Shown here: positions 56,924 to 64,000 of the stretch, one piece after another
How the letters are laid out: each line of letters opens with the position of its first letter
How positions within the stretch are numbered: position 1 is the stretch's first letter
Source of the DNA: Acidimicrobiia bacterium
GTDB taxonomy: Bacteria; Actinomycetota; Acidimicrobiia; IMCC26256; JAOSJL01
Length of the DNA: 64,000 nt
Reading direction: 5' to 3'
Assembly: GCA_027494115.1 (NCBI GenBank)
Contig: JAOSJL010000001.1
Location: 372,001 to 436,000, forward strand
The notes under the pieces: model-generated
What the model was told of the DNA's origin: nothing
Database searches by the model: none
What the model saw: the letters and a program-made list of their open reading frames with translations, nothing else
Translations under genes and position numbers: made by a program

Positions 56924-58387
56924 ATGACCGACGACCCCACGAACCCGTACCCGGCGCCCGACACGCCGCCGGAGGGCCCCGGGACGCGACCGGACACCCC
57001 GAGCACACCACCGCCGCCCACTCCCTCCATCTCGGGCGACCAGCCCGATTCGGCGTGGAGCGGCGAGCGAGCGGCGGCGTCCGACCCCGACCACACCCAC
57101 GACAACGCCCACGACAACGCCCACGACAACACCGTCGACGACACCGACGTGGGTGGCACATGGAGTGCGACCGACGGCGATCCGACCGTGGCCGCCGGAC
57201 CACCCGTGACCGAGCCACCTACCGGCGACACGATGGTCGGCAATGCAGTGGCCGGCTACGGCGGCTCGGGGACACCTCCGATGACGCCCACGCCGAGCGA
57301 TGTCCCGACCGGCGGCGGGGGCGGCTTCAAGAAGTTCCTCGCCGGTTCCGTCGTGGGAGCGGTCGTCGGCGCTCTGGTCGCAGGCGGCCTCGTCTACCTG
57401 AACGATGACGACGCCGGCGTCTCCGCTGGGTCCTCGTCGAGCACACCGGCGCAGAACACGGCCTTCGAGGAGGGCGACCAGCTCGACATCCAGGCAATCC
57501 TCACCCGCGTGAAGCCTGCCGTCGTCACCGTGCGTTCCACGATCGGAAGTATCGAAGGCGGTACCGGCGGCGAAGGTGAGGGTTCCGGGTTCATCGTCAG
57601 CGAGGACGGCATCATCGTCACGAATGCACACGTCGTGGCGGGCGCCGACACCGTCGAGATCGACTTCGACGACGGCGAGACCCGCGAAGCCAACGTCGTC
57701 GGCACCGACACCGACAACGACCTGGCGGTTCTCGATGTCGACGCGACCGGGCTGCCGGTGGTCGAACTCGGAGACTCCGACGCACTGGCAGTGGGCGACG
57801 AGGTCGTCGCGATCGGCAACGCACTCGGACTCGAGGGCGAGCCGACGGTGACCACCGGGATCGTTTCGGCCGTGGGCCGGGCAATCGACACAGGTGACGG
57901 TGCAGCGCTCGAGAGCACGATCCAGACCGACGCCGCCATCAACCGGGGTAACTCCGGAGGACCATTGCTCGACACGCAGGGGCAGGTCGTCGGAATCAAC
58001 ACGGCCATCGCCGACCCGTCCTTCGCCCAGGGTGTGGGCTTCGCCATCGCCATCGAGCAGGCCAAGCCCATCATCGAGACCCTGCGGAAGGGCACGTTTC
58101 TCGGAGTGAACACGTTGAGTGTCACCGAGGAGGTCGCCGCGTCCGAGAACCTGTCGGTCGACGCCGGGGCGCTCGTCGCCCAGGTCGAGGACGGCTCCCC
58201 CGCAGACCAGGCAGGTGTGCAGGAAGGTGACGTGATCCTCGAGGTGGACGGAACCACCATCGAGCGCAACGTCGACGTCGCCACAGCGGTCCGCGCCCGT
58301 GAACCCGGCGACGAGATCGAGATCGTGGTCGACCGTGGTGGAGACACGGTCACGCTCAGCGCTGTGCTGGGGACCCGCGCCGGTTAG
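56924..58387 (+). CDS. htrA: HtrA/DegP-like serine protease with PDZ domain
   Basis: 487 residues; ATG 56924 after TGGAGGAA. Long Pro/Thr-rich cytoplasmic start including a His-Asp-Asn-Ala repeat, one membrane helix (FLAGSVVGAVVGALVAGGLV), then the protease domain with complete triad: IIVTNAHVVAGADTV (His), TDTDNDLAVLDVD (Asp), AAINRGNSGGPLLDTQG (Ser). One PDZ domain near residues 385-470. Degrades or refolds damaged exported proteins. Preceded by an ECF-type promoter. Confidence 0.93.
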   Translation: MTDDPTNPYPAPDTPPEGPGTRPDTPSTPPPPTPSISGDQPDSAWSGERAAASDPDHTHDNAHDNAHDNTVDDTDVGGTWSATDGDPTVAAGPPVTEPPTGDTMVGNAVAGYGGSGTPPMTPTPSDVPTGGGGGFKKFLAGSVVGAVVGALVAGGLVYLNDDDAGVSAGSSSSTPAQNTAFEEGDQLDIQAILTRVKPAVVTVRSTIGSIEGGTGGEGEGSGFIVSEDGIIVTNAHVVAGADTVEIDFDDGETREANVVGTDTDNDLAVLDVDATGLPVVELGDSDALAVGDEVVAIGNALGLEGEPTVTTGIVSAVGRAIDTGDGAALESTIQTDAAINRGNSGGPLLDTQGQVVGINTAIADPSFAQGVGFAIAIEQAKPIIETLRKGTFLGVNTLSVTEEVAASENLSVDAGALVAQVEDGSPADQAGVQEGDVILEVDGTTIERNVDVATAVRAREPGDEIEIVVDRGGDTVTLSAVLGTRAG

Positions 58388-58397
58388 TCTCGGCGCC

Positions 58398-58811
58398 ATG
58401 GTCGACGGAAGCACACCCGGCACTACAGCGAGCGACACCGCCCCTGAGGAGGAATCGCTTCCTCCTCAGGGACACGTCAAGGTCGTGTATCTCGGTCCGG
58501 TCGCGCCGCACTGGGAGGTCCACGACGTGATCGGCGACCGGTCGTTGATCGACGCGTTCCGCCAGAGGGCGATGGCGCGTCTCCAGCTTCTCCCCCCGCA
58601 CGACCCGCAGTTCCACCGCAACCGCGCCCGTGTCGACCGCGATGCTGAACGGGAGCGCCTCGTCATCGAGTGGGACCTCGGCCTGGACGAACAGACAGAT
58701 TCGACCTCGAACACCGAGACCGCGGCGCCTGACGCCGGAGCACCGGAGGCCCCGGTCACGGAAGCAGCACCCGCCGAGACTGACTCCGGTTCGGCGACCA
58801 CCGACGCCTGA
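58398..58811 (+). CDS. Hypothetical acidic protein (137 aa)
   Basis: ATG 58398, seven bases after TAGTCT. The central part (HVKVVYLGPVAPHWEVHDVI, DAFRQRAMARLQLLPPHDPQ, ERERLVIEWDLGL) looks folded; both ends are Ala/Thr/Glu-rich and disordered. No family recognised. Lies between htrA and the convergent pst operon. Confidence 0.65.
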   Translation: MVDGSTPGTTASDTAPEEESLPPQGHVKVVYLGPVAPHWEVHDVIGDRSLIDAFRQRAMARLQLLPPHDPQFHRNRARVDRDAERERLVIEWDLGLDEQTDSTSNTETAAPDAGAPEAPVTEAAPAETDSGSATTDA

Positions 58812-58844
58812 GACGTCGCCTGGCACGACGCGCTGCATCGGACG

Positions 58845-59804
58845 TCAGCGCTTCTTCTGGTAGCGGTTTCGCAGGAGAATCGCCGCGAGATTGGCGAGCA
58901 GCGTGATACCGAGCAGCACGACGATCGCCGCCGAGGTGAGCTCACGGAACTCCGCCTGCGGCTGACGGGCCCACGTCAGCACCGTCACTGGCAGAGCGGT
59001 GTAAGTACCGTGGAGCTGCTCGAGATAGCCGGCGTTGCCCGACGTGAAGAAATTCGATGCAACAGCGCCCACGAGGAGCAGAGGCGCTGTCTCGCCGATG
59101 GCCCGCGACAGGGACAGGATCAGGCCGGTGAGGATCCCCGGTGAGGCGTCGGGGAGCACGAGGCGACGGGTCACGTCCCAGCGGGTGGCGCCGACGCCGA
59201 AGCCGGCTTCGCGAAGCGACTGCGGCACAGCGCGGATCGCCTCAGCGGAGGTGATGACGACGATCGGGAGAACCAGGACCGACAGCGTGAGACCACCGGC
59301 GATGACGCTTCGCCCCCCGGTGAACCCCTCGAACCACTGCACGAAGATGACCAGGCCGAGAATTCCGTAGACGACCGATGGGACGCCGGCCAGGTTGCGG
59401 ATGTTCAGGTTGATGAACCGCGTGAGGCGGGTGGCGGGCGCGTACTCCTCGAGATAGACGGCACACGCCACGCCGAGCGGGATGGCCACGATCAGCGTGA
59501 TCATCGCGAGCATGATCGATCCCTTGATGCCCTGCCACACACCCGTCTGCGCGGGATCACGCGACAGGTCGCTGGTCAGGAAGTCGGTGCCGCGCTCGGC
59601 GAAGACAGGCGCACCGTCCTTGACCACGTCGACAATCAGAACCATCAGGAAGGCGAAGCACGCCAACAGCGACGCGACGAGGGCGAGTTGGAAGACGATT
59701 CCCGCGATGTCGAGCTTGCGGCGCCCGATGTGGTGATCGGGGATCTCGGTCGCGGTCTCGGTCTTCGTGGCTGTCATCGAGGCCGTCTTCGTCCGGCGGA
59801 TCAT
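58845..59804 (-). CDS. pstA: PstA, phosphate ABC transporter permease
   Basis: 319 residues; its ATG shares one base with the pstC stop (TGATG). Six membrane helices; ACAVYLEEYAPATRL, NLAGVPSVVYGILGLVIFVQ, EAIRAVPQSLREAGFGVGAT (EAA loop) and LSRAIGETAPLLLVGA are PstA-type. Forms the channel with PstC. pstB is not downstream in the window: the next gene is convergent. Confidence 0.92.
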   Translation of the reverse strand: MIRRTKTASMTATKTETATEIPDHHIGRRKLDIAGIVFQLALVASLLACFAFLMVLIVDVVKDGAPVFAERGTDFLTSDLSRDPAQTGVWQGIKGSIMLAMITLIVAIPLGVACAVYLEEYAPATRLTRFINLNIRNLAGVPSVVYGILGLVIFVQWFEGFTGGRSVIAGGLTLSVLVLPIVVITSAEAIRAVPQSLREAGFGVGATRWDVTRRLVLPDASPGILTGLILSLSRAIGETAPLLLVGAVASNFFTSGNAGYLEQLHGTYTALPVTVLTWARQPQAEFRELTSAAIVVLLGITLLANLAAILLRNRYQKKR

Positions 59805-60745
59805 CAGTACGCCTCCCGGATCCGTTGCACGAATCGATCACCGATCATGTTGAGACCGAGTGTGAACGCGAACAGCAGCAGGCCGACGAAGTAGAGACTG
59901 TTGAAGGCCTGACCTGCGTCCTGGCCTCCGCCAGCGGCGACCTGGTCGCTGCCCGTCGCCAGAGAGGCGATGGCGGTCGCCATGGTCTGGCCGGCCTCGA
60001 GAGGATCGACCGTGTAGAGCGAACCGCCCGAAGCGGCCGCCGCGATGAACACGACCATCGTCTCCCCGATCGCTCGGGAGGCGGCGAGGATGAGGCTCGC
60101 CACGATGCCGGAGATGGCGGCGGGAAACACGACTCGCAGGCTCGTCGTGACCTTCCGAGCGCCGAGACCGTAGGAGGCCTCACGCAAGTCGTCCGGTACG
60201 GCGCGCATCGCATCCTCGGAAATCGTGGCGACAAGCGGCGTGATCAGGACGCCCACTGCGATACCCGCCGACAGGAGATTGAACGTTCCGGCATCGGAGA
60301 ACACCGTCTGCACGAGATTCGGCGAGATCCATTCGAGCGCGAAGAACCCGAGCACGATGCTCGGGATCCCGGCCAACACCTCCAAGATCGGCTTGAGGAT
60401 GCGGCGCGTCCGCGGCCTCGCGTACTCGGCGAGATAGATCGCCGACGCCAGGCCGAGCGACGTCGCCACGGCCATGGCGATTCCCGTCACCATGAGCGTT
60501 CCGACCACGAGCGTCCGCACGTCGAAGAGACCTCGGCGCGGGAACCACCCCCGCTCCCACAGCAGACCCAGATCGATGTTCGAGAGGAACTCCAGCGCCT
60601 TGCCGGTCAGCGCGATGACGAAACCGGCGCTCACGGCGAGTGTCACGGCGGCCGCCGAGAAGAGGACCCACTTGACGACCCGCTCCTTGCGTTGGCGCCA
60701 CGGATCGCCACTCAGATCGACGCCGGGCGTTGCGCCGATGCTCAA
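59804..60745 (-). CDS. pstC: PstC, phosphate ABC transporter permease
   Basis: About 313 residues. TTG 60745 overlaps the pstS stop (TTGA) and gives a normal short N-terminus; ATG 60778, overlapping pstS by 37 bases, is the alternative. Motifs: ASAIYLAEYARPRTRRILKP, VLAGIPSIVLGFFALEWISP, EDAMRAVPDDLREASYGLGA (EAA loop) and LAASRAIGETMVVFIAAAAS. Partner of PstA. Confidence 0.9.
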   Translation of the reverse strand: MSIGATPGVDLSGDPWRQRKERVVKWVLFSAAAVTLAVSAGFVIALTGKALEFLSNIDLGLLWERGWFPRRGLFDVRTLVVGTLMVTGIAMAVATSLGLASAIYLAEYARPRTRRILKPILEVLAGIPSIVLGFFALEWISPNLVQTVFSDAGTFNLLSAGIAVGVLITPLVATISEDAMRAVPDDLREASYGLGARKVTTSLRVVFPAAISGIVASLILAASRAIGETMVVFIAAAASGGSLYTVDPLEAGQTMATAIASLATGSDQVAAGGGQDAGQAFNSLYFVGLLLFAFTLGLNMIGDRFVQRIREAY

Positions 60746-61746
60746 CGGCCGTCCCAGGCCGCCACCGACGCCTGCCATTCCTCGTCGGTGAGATCCACGT
60801 AGCCGACCTCCGCCACCGACGCCCGGCCGGCGTCGCTCATGTAGAAGTCGACGTAGTCGGTCACCGTGGCGTTGCCGGCCGCCTCCGCCTTGTTGACGTA
60901 GATGAACAGCGGTCGGGCCAGCGGGTATTCGCCGCTGGCGATGGTCTCGTCGTCCGGTGCCACGCATCCGTCGCCACCGTCGATCTCGAGCTCCTTCACC
61001 GTGTCGCTGTTCTCCTGGGCGAATGCGTATCCCACCCATCCGAGCGATGTGTCGGAGCCCGACACACCTTCGATGATGACGTTGTCGTTCGGCGACGACT
61101 CGTAATCAGCCCGGGCCACGGGATCCTGACCCTGCTCTTCGGCGATACCTTCGAGCGCGATCTCCACGAAGCTGTCGTAGGTACCCGACTCCTCACCGGG
61201 CGCCGTGATCGTCAGGTCGGCGTCGGGATAGTCACCCGATCCGCCGACTTCCGTGCCCAGGTCGTCGGCGTCGCTCCAGCTTTTGAAGCCCTCGGATTCA
61301 GGGCCGACCAGAGCGTAGAGGTCCTCGAATGTGAGGCACCTGACAGCGTCGTTCGCCGTGGACGTGATGACCGAGAGGCCGTCGATGCCGACCTTCAGCT
61401 CGACGTACTCGACCCCGTTGTCCTCACACGTGGCGATCTCCTCGTCCTTGATGGGACGAGAAGCGTCGGAGATGTCGGTCTCACCGTTGCAGAAGAGCTG
61501 GAACCCGTCGCCGGTTCCGGGTCCGTCGACGCTGATCGCGACATCGGGGTTCGCTTCGGCAAACTTCTCGGCGTTGGCCGCCGAGATCGGCTCGACCGTG
61601 GACGACCCCGACACGGCCACGGATCCCGAGCCACCGTCGGAACTGGAGTCAGAGCTCTCCGAGCCGCTGCTGCAGGCCGCGCCGACGAGAGCCAGGATGA
61701 GAACCAGAGGTACAAGCAGTGATCGGAACCCTCGGTGCGTGTGCAC
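60742..61746 (-). CDS. pstS: PstS, phosphate-binding lipoprotein
   Basis: 334 residues from GTG 61746, with AAAGGA ten bases upstream. Lipobox LALVGAACSSGS then a Ser/Gly linker. Mature part has VAVSGSSTVEPISAANAEKF, DGPGTGDGFQLFCNGETDIS and TAPGEESGTYDSFVEIALEG, phosphate-contact loops of PstS proteins. First gene of pstSCA; a PHO box lies upstream. Confidence 0.93.
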   Translation of the reverse strand: MHTHRGFRSLLVPLVLILALVGAACSSGSESSDSSSDGGSGSVAVSGSSTVEPISAANAEKFAEANPDVAISVDGPGTGDGFQLFCNGETDISDASRPIKDEEIATCEDNGVEYVELKVGIDGLSVITSTANDAVRCLTFEDLYALVGPESEGFKSWSDADDLGTEVGGSGDYPDADLTITAPGEESGTYDSFVEIALEGIAEEQGQDPVARADYESSPNDNVIIEGVSGSDTSLGWVGYAFAQENSDTVKELEIDGGDGCVAPDDETIASGEYPLARPLFIYVNKAEAAGNATVTDYVDFYMSDAGRASVAEVGYVDLTDEEWQASVAAWDGR

Positions 61747-61770
61747 GCGTCATCGTCCTTTCGCAGGAAA

Positions 61771-61874
61771 GTCCGGCACGGTGCCGGACCACCGGGGCAG
61801 CGGGCCCCGGACGACGATGACGTTACGGACGCGACCTGACGCGCCGGTCGCCGGACGGTGAACCGGGAGTGAAC
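61771..61874 (-). promoter_or_regulatory. pstS promoter with PHO box and leader hairpin
   Basis: On the minus strand GTTCACTCCCG and GTTCACCGTCC lie in tandem with 11-base phase (GTTCAC at 61874-61869 and 61863-61858), the form of PhoP direct-repeat boxes in actinobacteria. TAACGT (61825-61820) is a possible -10. The leader also holds a near-perfect palindrome, GTCCGGCAC/GTGCCGGAC (61771-61789). Confidence 0.65.
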
Positions 61875-61912
61875 GTCAGGCGACGATCTCCCCGCGAGGG
61901 TGCTGCCGGTGA

Positions 61913-61945
61913 GAGCCGCCGGCGGCGCGGTTCAGCCGGCGGCTC
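61913..61945 (-). terminator. Hairpin after the phoU-like gene
   Basis: Arms GAGCCGCCGGC (61913-61923) and GCCGGCGGCTC (61935-61945) pair perfectly over 11 bases, three bases after the phoU-like stop in its direction of reading. Confidence 0.65.
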
Positions 61946-61948
61946 GGT

Positions 61949-62622
61949 TCAACCGGCGCCGTGCGGATCCTGCGAATCGAAGTAGTCGATCTGGTCGACG
62001 GGCATGATCACCGACGACACCACACCCAGCAGATTGGCCGCTATCCGCTTCATGTACCGGTACAGAAGTGGCGTGGAACCGCCTCGGAGGCCGGCGCGTC
62101 CGAATGGATGAGCTCCACGACCAACTGGTCGAACTCCTTGCGAAGCTCGTCGCCGTTCGCGATGAACTCGGCGGCCCTGTCCTGGTCTCGGGCGCCGAAG
62201 ATCTCGGCCGTCGCCGCGATCATCTCCGAAAGTCGGTCACGGAACCGGATGTGTACGTCGATGTCGGGCGCGTCCTCGAGGCGGACCCCCTCGGTCGCGA
62301 GGTCGAAGATGTTCTTGGCGTTGTCGCCGATCCGTTCGATCTTCTTGATCACGATCATGTAGGCGAGGATCGTGGAGACGTCTTCAGCGCCCTGCACGCT
62401 CGCGTGAACGACGAGCTCACGACGGATCTCCCGCTCGGAGGCATTGATACGCCCGTCGGTGACCCGGATGTCGGGACCGAGAACCGTGGGGTCCGCGCCG
62501 CCCACGAGAGAGCTCATCGCCTCGTCGAACTCGTGGCGCGTGTCGACGAGCATGCGGATGATCTGCTGCTCGATCCGCTCCAGCCCACCGCTGTCGGACT
62601 TGCGGAAGAACTCCATCACCAT
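61949..62622 (-). CDS. PhoU-like phosphate regulator (frame broken once)
   Basis: The main frame starts MVMEFFRKSDSGGLERIEQQ and has the helical PhoU pattern, with VVHASVQGAEDVSTILAYMI and IVIKKIERIGDNAKNIFDLA. One base is missing near 62066; restoring it continues LYRYMKRIAANLLGVVSSVI to TGA 61951-61949, 224 residues in all. Family members bind metals and mediate between Pst/Na-Pi uptake and the PhoR kinase. It follows the Na/Pi transporter gene on the same strand. Confidence 0.78.
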
Positions 62623-62644
62623 GTTTCGCTCACCCGTGTTCCCC

Positions 62645-63789
62645 TCACTTGACGATCAGTATGCCAACAAGTGGCAGGACAATGAACAAGCCGCCCACGT
62701 AGCCCACCACGGCGCCCCGGTTGGTCACGGCGAGGTCCGCCAGCCCCCGGGAGAGGCGCAGAGGCACGTTCCGTAGGAACGGGAGCGGGTAGAACATGAC
62801 GATGCCCGTGACGTTGAACAACGTGTGGACGAGCGCGATCGTCAGGGCCTCGGAACTGTCGGTCGCGAGGGCGGCCAACAGCGCCGTGATCGTGGTCCCC
62901 ACGTTCGCGCCGAGCGAGACGGGGTAGGCGTTCTCGAGCGTCAGGATCCCCGACGCTGCCAGCGGAATCAGGATCGACGTGGTGATGCTGGACGACTGCA
63001 CCGTCATGGTGACGATGAGTCCGAGGGTCATGGCGATCAGGCCGCTGGAACGCCCGAGGAGCCGGTTGAACGACCGCTCCACACGTTCGGCCACCAGCTC
63101 CCGCATGTTGCGCGCGATGAAGAACAGAGCGCCGAAGATGAAGGCGAGCCCGACGACAACCGTGACGACCCCGAGCACGTTGCCGTGCAGGCCCAGTGCC
63201 CCGAGGATGTCTTCGATCCAGCCGACCGGCTCCTTCACGGCCTCCTTGATCGGGCTGTCGAACTTCGCCCCCGCGATCCGCCGATCAGGTCCGCCAACCA
63301 CGAGGCGGTGGAGGCCAGGAAACCCGTCACCAGCTCGAGCGGAAGCAGGACCGCCACGGCCAGCACGTTGAACATGTCGTGCACCGTCGCGGCAGCGAAC
63401 GCGCGGCGGAACTCCTCGGTTCGACGCACATGGCCGAGCGACGCCAGCGTGTTCGTCACCGTCGTGCCGATGTTGGCGCCCATCACCATCGGCACGGCCG
63501 TATCGACCGGGAGCACACCCGAGGCGACCAGACCCACGATGGTGGCGGTCGACACCGACGACGACTGCACGAGCACCGTGCCGAGGATTCCCACGAACAG
63601 GCCGGCCAGGGGATTCGTGACGTTCTCGAAGAGCTTTGCCTGCGTCTCGGCGCCCAGCGAGTTGATGCCACCCTCGATCGCCGAGACGCCGACCAGGAAG
63701 AGGTATAGAAGCCCGAGAACGAGCAACGCGCGCGGCCAGGTACGGTGTTGCTGCTCCGTCGACTGGAGTGTGGATTCGTCGGGTGGCAC
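62645..63789 (-). CDS. Na/phosphate cotransporter family protein (frame broken once)
   Basis: GTG 63789. Two inverted Na_Pi_cotrans repeats, each with the QSSS signature: GILGTVLVQSSSVSTATIVG and LIVTMTVQSSSITTSILIPL. Also MGANIGTTVTNTLASLGH and LGANVGTTITALLAALATD. One G is missing in the run at 63268-63272; restoring it joins LIGGSRG to AKFDSPIKEAVKEPVGW, 381 residues. Takes up phosphate with sodium; forms a unit with the phoU-like gene 22 bases downstream. Confidence 0.85.
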
Positions 63790-63887
63790 GCGGGCCTTCG
63801 AGCGGCGATGTCGGGCGGGGGCCGGTTGCAGTCAGCGTAAACGGGCACGTGGTCCGCGCGGGTCTTCGCCGCGCCGAGCCCGGAGGT

Positions 63888-63953
63888 GTTCACCCGTTGT
63901 TCACCTTCGTGTCACCGCCCCGCCAGAACGGGTCCAGACCCCTTTCCTACGCT
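63888..63953 (+). promoter_or_regulatory. Triple PHO box and -10 before the last gene
   Basis: Three 11-base units in line on the + strand: GTTCACCCGTT (63888), GTTCACCTTCG (63899) and the weaker TGTCACCGCCC (63910). TACGCT (63948-63953) follows at promoter distance, and a GTG comes six bases later. The orientation points to the + strand gene beginning at 63960 rather than the divergent transporter. Confidence 0.6.
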
Positions 63954-63959
63954 TCGCCG

Positions 63960-64000
63960 GTGAGATACCCCGTCCGGCTGACCGCACCGAGGAGTCCCGC
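63960..64000 (+). CDS. Start of an unidentified gene cut by the window edge
   Basis: GTG 63960 opens VRYPVRLTAPRSP before the edge. No ribosome site, but TACGCT lies six bases upstream, so a leaderless start is likely. Behind a PHO box it is probably a phosphate-starvation gene. Too little is visible to say which. Confidence 0.4.
   Translation, partial: MRYPVRLTAPRSP

Noticed and set aside
56867-58438. 523-codon minus-strand frame opposite htrA
   Set aside because: Val/Asp/Gly-rich shadow; htrA has signal anchor, triad and PDZ domain.

Overview
This is a high-GC actinobacterial chromosome segment. WhiB proteins, an F420-type LLM oxidoreductase, a class E sortase, a UPF0182 protein, DivIVA/MreB envelope genes, an OpuC-type transporter and PhoP-style PHO boxes all point that way. 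The gene mix fits an Acidimicrobiia-like lineage, but that placement is inferred from gene content and not from a marker tree. No rRNA, tRNA, CRISPR array, IS element or prophage was recognised.

Layout. 1-16 kb is an envelope-glycan region. It starts with the 5' part of a secreted subtilisin, then a + strand operon (GT-C membrane protein, FkbM methyltransferase, GT2 glycosyltransferase, SAM methyltransferase, flippase), a secreted PGRP/amidase-like protein, three GT4 glycosyltransferases with a nucleotide-sugar epimerase, a sugar-1-phosphate nucleotidyltransferase, an alpha/beta hydrolase and a DUF1802 protein. 16-22 kb holds small hypotheticals, a pair of acyl-CoA dehydrogenases, a membrane-bound EAL protein and an MBL hydrolase. 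22-26 kb is an osmoprotectant ABC transporter. 26-36 kb is the Fe-S assembly region: sufC-sufS-sufU on the + strand facing sufB-sufD-Rieske-sufC on the - strand. The two halves share a near-identical operator, and sufB carries two homing-endonuclease inteins. 36-49 kb has UPF0182, a DivIVA protein with an unusual C-terminus, a PDZ-Lon protease, sortase, HEAT protein, MreB, MoaE, a degenerate HtrA, a fused siroheme decarboxylase and an epimerase. 49-54 kb has a zinc metallopeptidase, a 3-hydroxyacyl-CoA dehydrogenase, WhiB, FtcD, an LLM oxidoreductase and TatA. 54-58 kb is a sigma-E-type envelope stress module (ECF sigma, anti-sigma, RseB, WhiB, HtrA) with matching ECF promoters. 58-64 kb is phosphate uptake (PstSCA, PhoU, Na/Pi transporter) with two PHO boxes.

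Two general points. About 19 otherwise well-conserved genes are broken by one- or two-base frame changes, mostly in short G/C runs, and each repaired gene regains a length divisible by three. This looks more like consensus sequence error than gene decay, so I annotate full-length genes and state where the frame breaks. Many genes also start 6-8 bases after a TANNNT hexamer, which suggests leaderless transcription is common here. The most interesting content is the double-intein SufB (the first intein lies across two overlapping frames), the shared suf operator, duplicated SufC, the DivIVA protein with a MuF-like cysteine/histidine C-terminus, and a 59-bp interspersed repeat.
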